Shown: positions 1-8,700 of the stretch, piece by piece
Layout of the letters: the number at the start of each line of letters is the position of its first letter
How positions within the stretch are numbered: the stretch's first letter is position 1
DNA from: Alphaproteobacteria bacterium UBA1002
Lineage (GTDB): Bacteria > Pseudomonadota > Alphaproteobacteria > Rickettsiales > UBA998
Direction of reading: 5' to 3'
Assembly: GCA_002291845.1 (NCBI GenBank)
Contig: DBAU01000014.1
Coordinates: 1-44,014 of the forward strand
Length of the DNA stretch: 44,014 nucleotides
Notes under the pieces: generated by a model
Database searches by the model: none
The model's input: only the letters and a program-made list of their open reading frames with translations
Told to the model about the DNA's origin: nothing
Program-made: the position numbers and the translations under genes

Positions 1-14
1 TGAGCTACACCCGC
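1..14 (-). tRNA. 5' end of a tRNA, probably tRNA-Gly (partial)
   Basis: Read on the minus strand from position 14 the sequence is GCGGGTGTAGCTCA, which fits tRNA positions 1-14: a seven-base acceptor strand (GCGGGTG), then T8, A9 and the D-stem start GCTCA. This beginning is typical of alphaproteobacterial tRNA-Gly. The rest, including the anticodon, lies beyond the left edge, so the identity is an inference from the acceptor strand alone. Confidence 0.6.
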
Positions 15-33
15 CACAAGGTCAAGGAGCGCA

Positions 34-62
34 GAAATAAGCTACCCAGCGCAGGAGGTCAA
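34..62 (-). promoter_or_regulatory. Probable promoter of the left-edge tRNA
   Basis: On the minus strand there is a -35 TTGACC (57-62) and a -10 TATTTC (34-39) separated by 17 bases. The predicted start lies about a dozen bases before the tRNA at position 14. Spacing and position fit a sigma70-type tRNA promoter. A second TTGACC at 20-25 has no matching -10 element. Confidence 0.45.
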
Positions 63-209
63 GCGGGGAGTGAGAACCCATAGATCGGCGAGAGCGTCGA
101 TCAGCGCGGCAATGGCACCAGAGATGCGCCTGTAAGCTTAAGATTCCCGCTTTCGCCAGAGGCATATTCTTGTTAAAGCATACACTAAATTTTTTGGACT
201 GAAACACGC

Positions 210-548
210 ATGAAAAAGATAGAAGCCATCATTAAGCCCTTCAAATTAGACGAAGTAAAAGAAGCTCTGCAGGAAATAGGCTTACCTGGAATCACCGTGA
301 CGGAAGTACGCGGCTTTGGCCGCCAGAAAGGCCACACAGAACTGTATCGCGGGGCTGAGTATACGGTGGATTTCCTACCCAAGGTCAAAATCGAACTGGT
401 GGTGGAAGACGCCATGGTTGAGCGCGTGGTAGAAGCGATTTGTCAGGCCGCGCAAACCGGCCGTATCGGTGACGGGAAGATCTTCATCGCCCCCGTGGAC
501 GATGCAATACGGATTCGTACGGGCGAGCGCGGTGATCTGGCCATCTAG
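210..548 (+). CDS. glnB: Nitrogen regulatory protein PII
   Basis: This is a 112-residue PII protein, the usual family length. PII is a cytosolic trimer that senses 2-oxoglutarate, ATP and ADP and controls glutamine synthetase adenylylation and nitrogen gene expression. It opens with MKKIEAIIKPFKLDEVK, the T-loop reads GHTELYRGAEY with the uridylylated tyrosine at Y51, and the B- and C-loop part ends in RIRTGERGD. The ATG start is preceded only by a weak GGA. It lies 82 bases upstream of glnA on the same strand, the standard alphaproteobacterial glnB-glnA pair, so it probably works on the neighbouring enzyme through the GlnD/GlnE cascade (family knowledge). Confidence 0.97.
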   Translation: MKKIEAIIKPFKLDEVKEALQEIGLPGITVTEVRGFGRQKGHTELYRGAEYTVDFLPKVKIELVVEDAMVERVVEAICQAAQTGRIGDGKIFIAPVDDAIRIRTGERGDLAI

Positions 549-564
549 GCGCGTTTTTTCCATA

Positions 565-592
565 TTGCATCACATACCGGCGGTGCTATAAG
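565..592 (+). promoter_or_regulatory. Candidate separate promoter of glnA
   Basis: TTGCAT (565-570) and TATAAG (587-592) are 16 bases apart in the glnB-glnA gap, about 40 bases before the glnA start. It could give glnA its own transcript in addition to read-through from glnB. I see no sigma54-type GG-N10-GC element in this gap. Confidence 0.45.
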
Positions 593-630
593 CAGGGCTT
601 CATTAATTCCTCATAAACTGGAAGGCAAAT

Positions 631-2037
631 ATGACGGTCGCATCGGTATTCGAGATGATCAAGGAACATGGCGTGCAATTCGTGGATTTCCGTTTTACGG
701 ATCCCCGCGGCAAGTGGCAGCATACGACCTACTTTGCCGAATACCTCAATGAAGGCCATTTCGAAGACGGCATCATGTTTGATGGTTCCTCCATTGCTGG
801 TTGGAAATCAATTAACGAATCCGACATGATCCTGATGCCGGATACCACCAGTGCGTTCCTTGACCCGTTCGCAGCACAGCCAACCATGGTGCTCTTCTGT
901 GATATTATTGAGCCTTCCTCGGGACAGCCCTATGGCCGGGATCCCCGTTCCACCGCCAAGCGCGCTGAGGCATTCCTTGGTTTTTCAGGCGTCGGCGATC
1001 AAGCCTTCTTCGGCCCGGAGCTGGAATTCTTCATTTTCGACGATGTGCGCTTCGACACCGGCATGATGTCAGCGTTCTATCAGCTGGATTCGTTAGAATC
1101 GCCGCTCAATACCGGCACCATGTACGAAGTGGGCAATATGGGCCATCGTCCACCGGTTAAAGGCGGCTACTTCCCTGTGCAGCCGGTTGATTCGGGCAAT
1201 GATATCCGCGCCGAGATGATCACCATGCTCAAGGCGGTCGGTCTTATTCCGCAGTTGCACCATCATGAGGTTGCCCCGGCGCAGCATGAAATGGGTTTTG
1301 AGTTCTCCACCCTCACCCAGACCGCTGACAACGTCCAGAAGTATAAATACGTTGTGCATAACGTAGCGCATTCCTACGGAAAAACGGCCACCTTTATGCC
1401 GAAGCCGGTCTCCGGGGATAACGGCTCAGGTATGCATGTCCACCAGTCGATCTGGAAAGACTCCAAGCCGCTCTTCGCAGGCAATGGCTATGCGGACCTG
1501 TCCGATACCTGCCTGTATTACATCGGCGGCATTATCAAACATGCCAAGGCGCTCAATGCCTTCACCAACCCGAGCACTAACAGCTACAAACGCCTGATTC
1601 CAGGCTTTGAAGCACCCGTACTGCTCGCCTACTCGTCGCGTAACCGCTCGGCCTCGATCCGTATTCCGTATGTGTCGAGCCCGAAAGCCAAACGCATCGA
1701 AACCCGCTTCCCGGATCCGTCCGCCAACCCGTACTTTGCGTTCTCGGCTCTGTTGATGGCGGGTCTGGACGGCATCGCTAACAAGATTCACCCCGGCGAC
1801 GCCATGGACAAAAACCTCTACGATCTGCCGCCGGAAGAGCTCAAGGGCGTACCGCAAGTCTGCGGCTCCCTGCGCGAGGCGCTGGAATCGCTCGACGCCG
1901 ACCGCGCCTTCCTCAAAAAAGGCGATGTGTTCAGCGATGATCAGATCGACGCCTACATCGACCTTAAGATGGAGGAAGTGTACAAATTCGAACACACCCC
2001 GCACCCGGTGGAGTTCAAGATGTATTACAGCGTGTAA
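631..2037 (+). CDS. glnA: Glutamine synthetase type I
   Basis: This is a 468-residue type I glutamine synthetase, which makes glutamine from glutamate, ammonia and ATP as a cytosolic dodecamer. The beta-grasp N-terminus carries FDGSSIAGW, the catalytic domain has the metal-binding NGSGMHVH (264-271), and the adenylylation loop NLYDLPPEE places the modified tyrosine exactly at residue 397, as in the enterobacterial enzyme. So it should be switched off by GlnE adenylylation in response to PII. A good ribosome site, GGAAGG, lies six bases before the ATG. A strong terminator follows. Nothing is odd in the protein. Confidence 0.98.
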   Translation: MTVASVFEMIKEHGVQFVDFRFTDPRGKWQHTTYFAEYLNEGHFEDGIMFDGSSIAGWKSINESDMILMPDTTSAFLDPFAAQPTMVLFCDIIEPSSGQPYGRDPRSTAKRAEAFLGFSGVGDQAFFGPELEFFIFDDVRFDTGMMSAFYQLDSLESPLNTGTMYEVGNMGHRPPVKGGYFPVQPVDSGNDIRAEMITMLKAVGLIPQLHHHEVAPAQHEMGFEFSTLTQTADNVQKYKYVVHNVAHSYGKTATFMPKPVSGDNGSGMHVHQSIWKDSKPLFAGNGYADLSDTCLYYIGGIIKHAKALNAFTNPSTNSYKRLIPGFEAPVLLAYSSRNRSASIRIPYVSSPKAKRIETRFPDPSANPYFAFSALLMAGLDGIANKIHPGDAMDKNLYDLPPEELKGVPQVCGSLREALESLDADRAFLKKGDVFSDDQIDAYIDLKMEEVYKFEHTPHPVEFKMYYSV

Positions 2038-2060
2038 CGCGCACGCCGGTACACAAAAAA

Positions 2061-2091
2061 GGCCGCTGGGCTTTCCAGCGGCCTTTTTTTT
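2061..2091. terminator. Bidirectional intrinsic terminator after glnA
   Basis: A perfect nine-base stem (GGCCGCTGG at 2061-2069, CCAGCGGCC at 2075-2083) with a five-base loop is followed by eight T on the plus strand and preceded by six A (2055-2060). It can therefore end glnA and also the convergent minus-strand gene that stops at 2107. Confidence 0.9.
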
Positions 2092-2106
2092 GCGTTCTGC
2101 TATGCG

Positions 2107-2946
2107 CTAAAGCGCGGGACCAAAAAGCCTCCTCACTTGGGCGCGCGCTGCCTCAAACTTTGCCTCCAGCGAGGTTCCATCCTGTTCAATACGCGCCAGG
2201 GCGTCATTCTGCACATAGACCGCCGGTTTGCCTTTGTATTCACCCACCAGCTTGACCGCAAAGTGAAACTCGTTCCGCTCTTCTTCAGAAAGCTGCTGAT
2301 TCAGTGCACAGCGGGCAGTGGTGGCAAAAGCTACGGCCATCTGAGGGTTTGGCAAGGTAAAAATAATGCCCGTGGACTGTATCGTATCCCCCAAAACAAA
2401 CGGATCGGTAATAACCTCACGAGAAATCTTTATATCTTGCGCTTCATGATTGGCACCAGGCAATTCCCTGGCGGAAGCACGGGACGCAAAACGCATCCCA
2501 CGATCACGCAAGGCATGCGCCAGCTCGCGTACCTTTACATCACCCAATCCTTTAATACTAAGCAGCTCCAGATAGCTCAGGTTACATAGGTCGCCGACCG
2601 TGCGAATTTTCTTTTGGTCAAATTCTTTCTGCGCTGCTTTAGAGTTTATCAGCGTATGAACAGGACGCTCATAGTCTGCCTGATCTGCAATGACTTCCGG
2701 ACGTGTAATTAGGTCGTCATACGGCTCTCCAAGGAACAGGCCAAACTCATAGAGATGGGCTTCCAGAATGGCCAGATCAGGGTAACGGCCAGAGCGTGTG
2801 TTGAGGATTTTTCGCATCTCATCCGGAGATTTGCAGACAATCTGCCCGATGGTATGCAGACCATGGCTCTGAAGCTTGTCCGCAATCACCGCGGGCAGAT
2901 TCAGCTCTCGCAGATTCGCTTTTGAAGATAAAGAAGGCATACTCAA
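2107..2946 (-). CDS. Unknown protein with RNA polymerase alpha-CTD-like helical repeats
   Basis: This 279-residue protein does not match a named family I know. Two stretches look like the C-terminal domain of RNA polymerase alpha (helix-hairpin-helix fold): residues about 12-50, with LNLPAVIADKLQSHGLHTIG, and about 115-152, with IRTVGDLCNLSYLELLSIKG followed by LGDVKVRELAHALRDRGM. The rest is mixed and charged, without signal peptide or membrane segment. Its start overlaps the stop of the upstream gene by four bases (ATGA), so the two are translationally coupled. It is the last gene of a leftward three-gene set and ends against the glnA terminator. Binding to DNA, to RNA polymerase or to another protein are all possible; the function is unknown. 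Confidence 0.75.
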   Translation of the reverse strand: MSMPSLSSKANLRELNLPAVIADKLQSHGLHTIGQIVCKSPDEMRKILNTRSGRYPDLAILEAHLYEFGLFLGEPYDDLITRPEVIADQADYERPVHTLINSKAAQKEFDQKKIRTVGDLCNLSYLELLSIKGLGDVKVRELAHALRDRGMRFASRASARELPGANHEAQDIKISREVITDPFVLGDTIQSTGIIFTLPNPQMAVAFATTARCALNQQLSEEERNEFHFAVKLVGEYKGKPAVYVQNDALARIEQDGTSLEAKFEAARAQVRRLFGPAL

Positions 2947-3470
2947 ACCGGGTCCAGCCCGCGCTCCTGATTCAGATTGTGGAGCATGACGGCGATTTTT
3001 TCCTGCCGTTTTTTGAGCTCATCAATGTAGGTTTTCTGCATGATACGATCGAGCGTTAGATCGACAAAATCAACAAACAGCGCCACGATCACCTCTACCT
3101 GCCGCTTGATGCGCTCCACAATCGGATCGGCGATGTTGATTAGCGCCTGCTTAGAGCGAGAGGCCTGATGGCTGGCGCGTTGTTTGTACGCATCAATCGC
3201 CACGTAGATTTTGCGTAGCGCACCTTCAATTTTGCCGCGATGGGCTTTGTTAGCGGCTTTGCTGTTGCCGACCACGGCGAGAAACTCTTCCGAGAGGATA
3301 TCTGCTGCATCCCCCACCGCTTCAATCAGCGGCTCCACCAGCGAGAGCTGATCCTCGGGGTTGGCGATGAACTCGCTTTCCACCGTGTCAATCAAATCCT
3401 CTGCCAGCTCATAGAGCTCCGTAATATCGTGGTATTTCAATTCCACATCGGCTGGATTGACCTGTCCCAT
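2943..3470 (-). CDS. Unknown all-helical protein
   Basis: This is a 175-residue protein of unknown function, rich in charged helices. A hydrophobic stretch near the C-terminus (VEVIVALFVDFVDLTL) may be a buried helix or membrane-associated. I prefer the ATG at 3470 because GAGG lies seven bases upstream; a GTG directly before it at 3473 would add one residue but sits too near that site. It overlaps the downstream alpha-CTD-like gene by four bases and starts 47 bases after the upstream membrane protein gene, so the three genes probably share a transcript and a process. Confidence 0.7.
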   Translation of the reverse strand: MGQVNPADVELKYHDITELYELAEDLIDTVESEFIANPEDQLSLVEPLIEAVGDAADILSEEFLAVVGNSKAANKAHRGKIEGALRKIYVAIDAYKQRASHQASRSKQALINIADPIVERIKRQVEVIVALFVDFVDLTLDRIMQKTYIDELKKRQEKIAVMLHNLNQERGLDPV

Positions 3471-3516
3471 CACGTAACCTCACTAACCTAAGTACATCAA
3501 ATTACTACACACATCT

Positions 3517-4482
3517 CTAACTAACCACCGGGCCAGGTGCGGCCATGGCGGCCGCCTGTCTTGCCGCTTCTGCCTGCGCAAATCCCTGTGCAGCACGTGG
3601 CTCCACAGCCAGTGTACGTACCTGCTGGCCCTGCACCTGCGGCGCATGCCCTTGCGCGGAGACCATCGCCGTCCATTGGCCAACCGGAGCACCGGGTGCC
3701 GGAGCCGTCGGCGTCACCGCCACGGGCGTGACGGGCACCACCGGCGGCGCGGCCATCACCATCGCCTGCGGCACCGGGGCCACAGCAGCAGCGGGTACGG
3801 CCACCTGCGGCACCATGCCAGGCTGCATCATCGGCTGCGGAGCCATCATGTAATACACCGGAGCCTGCGGGGCCATGGCCGTAGCCATCATCGGCGTGCC
3901 CACTTGCGGCTGAAGCACCGGGGCCATCCCCTGCTCCGGCTGCATGGCCGGCGCAAGGCCTTCCCCTTGCGTACGCGGGCGGCCCGTGCCGACCCATTCG
4001 CGCATGTTCTTCTCGACATAATCCCCGGCCACCGTGCTGAGGAAGCGGCCCGTGGCGACAAGAGAAACAACTTCGGCAAGCCCCATGGTCAGGCCGCTGA
4101 CCATGGTCACGGCCGCTTCTGTAGTACCGCGCGCACCAAATGTGATCGCCTTGCGCCAATTGCCTTCGAGAACGGCACTACCAGCTTTCAATGCCGATCC
4201 TGCAGCAACGGCCCCGGCGAACACACCTGTAAGGCCACCGCCCCAGTCAAACCATTTGCCCAGGGCCTCAACAAGCGTGGTAGGCGCCTGTGCACCCATA
4301 CCAAACCAGCCGCCGACCGCGGAAAGAATCGATGAACCTGCTGCGATCGGCGCCTGCCAGAGAATGCTGGCAATGCTCCACCAGCCATCCAGCACCCGGC
4401 CAAGGCGCGACAACGCGCCACCAAACCGCTCCAGGAGGGTGGGCTTGCTGTAGGCGGGGTCGTTATAATACGATTCGGCCAT
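3517..4482 (-). CDS. Unknown membrane-associated protein with Pro/Ala/Met-rich tail
   Basis: This is a 321-residue protein of unknown function. The N-terminal 160 residues contain Gly/Ala-rich hydrophobic stretches (around APIAAGSSILSAVGG, GGLTGVFAGAVAAGSALKAG and VTMVSGLTMGLAEVVSLVAT) that may be membrane segments or a glycine-zipper region. From about residue 170 the chain is low-complexity, rich in Pro, Ala, Met, Gln and Val, and probably disordered. It is the first gene of a leftward set of three. A PhoB-box-like site and a TATACT -10 element lie upstream, so phosphate control is possible. The GC-rich low-complexity tail explains several long but spurious reading frames on the opposite strand. 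Confidence 0.7.
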   Translation of the reverse strand: MAESYYNDPAYSKPTLLERFGGALSRLGRVLDGWWSIASILWQAPIAAGSSILSAVGGWFGMGAQAPTTLVEALGKWFDWGGGLTGVFAGAVAAGSALKAGSAVLEGNWRKAITFGARGTTEAAVTMVSGLTMGLAEVVSLVATGRFLSTVAGDYVEKNMREWVGTGRPRTQGEGLAPAMQPEQGMAPVLQPQVGTPMMATAMAPQAPVYYMMAPQPMMQPGMVPQVAVPAAAVAPVPQAMVMAAPPVVPVTPVAVTPTAPAPGAPVGQWTAMVSAQGHAPQVQGQQVRTLAVEPRAAQGFAQAEAARQAAAMAAPGPVVS

Positions 4483-4512
4483 GGATCGCCTGACGATACT
4501 TTGTTACTCTAC

Positions 4513-4557
4513 AGTATAAACAATCCGGCTGCGCCAAGGATGACATTTTCATGACAA
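4513..4557 (-). promoter_or_regulatory. Pho-box-like direct repeat plus -10 element
   Basis: On the minus strand TTGTCAT-GAAA-ATGTCAT (4540-4557) matches the PhoB box layout of two seven-base repeats separated by four bases (CTGTCAT-N4-CTGTCAT), in the orientation of the gene that starts at 4482. A TATACT -10 element (4513-4518) lies 21 bases downstream. That is 11 bases, one PhoB repeat unit, more than the classic 10-base distance. So the box is good and the promoter geometry is not canonical. Confidence 0.5.
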
Positions 4558-4589
4558 TTTACATGGCGATATTTAGATAATTGAGGAAC

Positions 4590-5654
4590 TTACATCACTC
4601 TTGCCGGGGCTTCCTCGGTGAAAGGGCGCGACAAAAGCTGCTCGATGCCCTCTTCCACGGTCAGGCGGCCTTTCAGAATATGATACACCGTGGCGCAGAG
4701 TGGCATGGAAACACCCAGCTTCATAGAGAGTTCATAGAGCGAGTCCGCCGTCACCACGCCTTCGGTGAGGCCGTGCGATTTGCCGGGCAATACCTCGTGA
4801 AGCTCCTTGCCTTGGCCAAGCGCATAACCTAATGAAAGATTACGCGATTGCAGACTGGAGCAGGTGAGCACCAGATCACCGATACCGGCCAGGCCCATCA
4901 GCGTTTCTGCCTTGCCGCCTTTCACCAGCGCAAGCCGGGTCATCTCAGCGAGTCCACGGGTGATCAGCGCGGCGCGGGCGTTTTCGCCATATTTTCTCCC
5001 TGCGGCAATACCGCAGGCCAACGCAATGACGTTCTTCACCGCTCCGCCGATCTCAGTGCCAATCAAATCATCGGAGAGGTACGGGCGGAACAGCTTACCG
5101 CCCAGCGCATAGCGGATGCGCTCGCCCAGCTCTTTATCACCGCAGGCGATGGCGGTAGCGGTGGGCAGGCCTTGCGCCGCTTCACGGGCGAAATTGGGGC
5201 CAGAGAGAATGGCCAACGGGTTGGCAGGTAGAATGGAGGCCACCACCTCATGCATCAGTAGCAGGCTACCCCGCTCAATGCCTTTGGTGGTGATGACAAT
5301 GGGCAGACCTGGCAGGGTGAGATCCGAAAGGTTGATGCACAACGTACGTACCGACTGCGATGGCACGCTAAGAATCAGCACGTCGCTGTCACAGACCTGC
5401 GGCAGATGCGTGGTGATACGAATGGCGGGATCAAGAAACACATCGGGAAGATAAATGTCGTTAACGCGCTTATCACGCACCACGTCGACCACTTGTTCAT
5501 TACGTGACCACAGCGTGACTTCACTACCCGCGCGATTAGCAATAATCGCCAGCGCCGTGCCCCACGAGCCCGCTCCAATTACCCCAATGCGCGTGCGCTG
5601 AGGGACTTTCTCCGTCAGCAAAGCATCCGGCAAATCATCATGTGGTTCATTCAT
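4590..5654 (-). CDS. gpsA: Glycerol-3-phosphate dehydrogenase [NAD(P)+]
   Basis: This is a 354-residue cytosolic dehydrogenase that reduces dihydroxyacetone phosphate to sn-glycerol 3-phosphate, the backbone for phospholipids. The dinucleotide-binding motif GAGSWG is at residues 27-32 and the catalytic domain shows SGPNFAREAAQGLPTA, the conserved lysine region VKNVIALACGIAAG and LAGIGDLVLTC. The N-terminus is about 20 residues longer than the core fold; the ATG at 5654 is the only good start upstream of the fold. It lies 118 bases downstream of ileS on the same strand with a repeat remnant between. Its product feeds PlsY, whose gene is also in this window. Confidence 0.95.
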   Translation of the reverse strand: MNEPHDDLPDALLTEKVPQRTRIGVIGAGSWGTALAIIANRAGSEVTLWSRNEQVVDVVRDKRVNDIYLPDVFLDPAIRITTHLPQVCDSDVLILSVPSQSVRTLCINLSDLTLPGLPIVITTKGIERGSLLLMHEVVASILPANPLAILSGPNFAREAAQGLPTATAIACGDKELGERIRYALGGKLFRPYLSDDLIGTEIGGAVKNVIALACGIAAGRKYGENARAALITRGLAEMTRLALVKGGKAETLMGLAGIGDLVLTCSSLQSRNLSLGYALGQGKELHEVLPGKSHGLTEGVVTADSLYELSMKLGVSMPLCATVYHILKGRLTVEEGIEQLLSRPFTEEAPARVM

Positions 5655-5720
5655 ACCTTATTCAAAGCGTGGATTGGGGGCAGAATGCAATCATTCGTTT
5701 ACAAGTGGCCCCTTTTCCTT

Positions 5721-5764
5721 GTCATTCCAGCCGGAGGTGAGGAATCTTTTTACAGGGAATCCAC
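5721..5764. repeat. Degenerate palindromic repeat remnant
   Basis: The ileS-gpsA gap begins a block with GTCATTCCAGCCGGAGGTGA and continues GGAATC...GGGAATCCAC. The opening GTCATTCC and the paired GGAATC/GGAATCC blocks resemble the intact element at 28361-28432. No matching right end is visible, so I call it a decayed copy. Confidence 0.4.
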
Positions 5765-5772
5765 GGAAAGCA

Positions 5773-8700
5773 TCACGCCGCTTTGCTCAGCCCCAGCTCG
5801 ATGCCCTGCCCGTCCAGCTCCGCCTGTGTGGTGAAGCTGCCCTCCACCTGCTCAGCAACGGTAATGGCATTGGCCAATGTCTGCTCCGCGATGTAAGCGC
5901 GGTGGCCTTCAATGGCTTTGGCCACGCCATCCGCCGCCTTAATGGTAAGCGCGATACGGTCCGTGATGTCAAACTGGGCGTTCTTACGCGCCTCCTGAAT
6001 CAGCCGCACCACATCGCGCGCGATGCCCTCGGCTTCAAGAGCGGGGGTGACGGCGAGATCGAGCACCACCAGAGCGTCTTGCGTGGAAAGTGGCTGCGCC
6101 CCTTTCCCCTCTTTCGGTTCCAGATGTAAGTCATATTCGTCCGGCTGGAGGGCCTCTCCTCCTACGACAATGACGCCGGAAGCCTCGCGGTTCCATTGTC
6201 CCGCCTTTGCCGCTGCACCTACGTCTTTCATCTTCGCGCCTAGGCGTTTGCCCGCCACAGGAAAGTGGATCTTCAGTTTGAAGCTGGCGACTGCGTCCAG
6301 CGCATCGGAGAATACCACCTCTTTCACATTCACCTCATCCGCAATCAGGCTTCGGTAGTAATCCTGATGGGCCTTGAGGCGCGGCTGGTACACAGTCAGC
6401 GTCGCCAGTGGCTGGCGCGTGCGGATATTCTCCGTATTGCGGATGGCGTGAGCCGCGTTGCAGATGTCACGCACGCGGTCCATGTCATGCAGCACATCAT
6501 CAGCACGTAGATCGGTGGCTTCCATCTCCAGCGGGAAATCCTGAAGATGGACGCTACTGGCCTGTGCCATGATACCGCCATTCGTCAGCCCCGCAAACAT
6601 TGCCTCCATGGTGAACGGCAGCAGCGGTGCCGCGGCGCGGGCGACACAATGCAGCACGGTGTAGAGCGTGTGATACGCGGAGAGCTTGTCGGTATCCACC
6701 TCGCCCTTCCAGAAGCGGGCACGGTTGCGGCGGATATACCAGTTATTCAGCACATCCGAAAACTGCGCGAGGGCACTGCAGGCGGTGGGCGTGTCATAGG
6801 CGTCCAGCGCATCGCGCACCGTCGTGAGCATCTCGCGGCATTTGGCGAGGATGTAGCGGTCCATCGCGTTGTCGCTATCGGTGCGGAACTCGGCCTTCAC
6901 CCCGTCCGCATTCGCGTACAGGCAGAAGAAGTGATACGCGTTCCAGATCGGCTTGATGTAGAGCCGCACCACGTCGCGGATGAACTTGCCGTCCGGATCC
7001 ACTCCCAAATCCTGCCCGCGCATCACGGGCGAGGCCACCATCAGCCAGCGCAGCGCGTCGGCACCGAACTGCTCAATCACCTCCATCGGGTCCTTGTAAT
7101 TTTTGAGGCGCTTGGAATATTTCAGCCCGGTCTCTTCATCGATCACCACGCCGTGACAAATCACGTTCTCGAACGGCTCGCGGTCGAAGATGGCGGTGGA
7201 GAGCATGATGAGCGTGTTGAACCACCCGCGCGTCTGGGCGATGTACTCGGTAATGAAATCCGCGGGGAAATTCGCCTCGAATTTCTCACGGTTCTCGAAG
7301 GGGTAGTGCAACTGTGCGTAGGGCATGGAGCCGGACTCAAACCAGCAATCGAGCACATCCTCCACACGACGCAGCGTGTAGCGCGCATCGGTCGGATCGG
7401 GGGCGGTGAGTTCGTCGATGTAGGGGCGGTGGAGGTCCTTCACCTCGCACTGGAAGAAATCCTGCAGCTCGGCAATCGAGCCGAACACATAAAGCTGTTT
7501 GTTATTCGGGTTATCGCTTTTCCAGATGGGAATCGGGCACCCCCAGAAGCGGTTGCGCGAGATAGACCAGTCCGGCGCGGTCTCCAGCATATGACCCATC
7601 GCGCCGTCACGCACATGGCCCGGCACCCAGTTGATGTTGCGGTTCAGCTCCACGGCGCGCTGCTTGAACTCGGTCACCTTCACATACCAGCTCGGCATGG
7701 CGCGGTAGATGAGCGGCGTATCCGTGCGCCAGCAATGCGGATAATTGTGGGTGTAATCCTCCTGGCGGATGAGCTGGCCCTTCTCCTTTAGCCACTGCGT
7801 GATGCGCAGATTGGCAAGGCCGTATTTCTGAAGCTGTGCGTCCGTGTACGGCTCCCCCTCGTCCTTGCGCGTATCAGCGATCACGTTCAGGCCTTTGAGC
7901 GACAGCGTGCGGCCCGTACGGCGTGCGCACCATTCCTTCACGGTTTGTGTATGGTAAAGCACCTGTTGGTTTTTGTAGGGCACTTCATGATGTGAGGTGA
8001 AACCCAGTTTCTTGAGCAGCTTCACGGCCTCGGGATAGGTCGGATTGCACCCCGCAATGAACAGGCTCACCGGCAGGTTCAGGACCGCCCAGTCGAGCAG
8101 CGCGGTGGAGATTTCCGTCGCATAGCCTTTGCCCCAGAAATCGCTGAGTAATGCGTAACGCAGTTCCACCGCGGACTGGCCGGTTTCGTTGAATTGCAGG
8201 TAGTCACGCGTATCAAACCCGGCGCGGCCGATGAACGCATCATCCTCCCGGCGGAACAGCGCCCAGTTGGTGAAGCCCTGCCGTTGCTGGTTATCAAGGA
8301 AGCGCGCAAATTCGGCGCGGATTTTCTCCTCTGGAAGTAGCCCGTCAGAGGTGGTGGCGGCGACTTTGGGATCGGCCTGCAGGGATTGGTACAGCGGATA
8401 ATCAGCCTGCGTGAATGGACGCAGATAAAGCCGCTCGGTTTCCAGCACAGCGCCCTCGCGGGTGATAGACGCAGGCATGGGAATATCAAAAATCTCGTCC
8501 GTATATTTCCCCGCGCCATCCACTGGCACCACAAGGGAAATGCCGTTGGCTTCGCAGACTTTTTGGTCCACCTCGCCAAACCCTGGCGCAGAATGGACAA
8601 CCCCCGTACCAGAGCCTGCTTCCACGAACTCAGTGCCATCCAGTACGCGGAAGGCTTTAGGGTGCGCGGAGAAGAACGGAAAAAGCGGTTTGTAGGTCAG

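Noticed and set aside
1..209. Small frames before glnB, including a C-terminal fragment ending at 83
   Set aside because: The left end is explained by a minus-strand tRNA and its promoter; the short translations have no recognisable features.
3646..4335. His/Arg-rich 229-residue plus-strand frame
   Set aside because: It mirrors the Pro/Ala/Met-rich tail of the minus-strand gene; the His-Arg repeats follow from low-complexity codons.
6547..7791. 414-residue plus-strand open frame opposite ileS
   Set aside because: It is fully antisense to conserved IleRS sequence and its translation is His/Arg/Gly-biased with no recognisable domain; it is a shadow of GC-rich coding.
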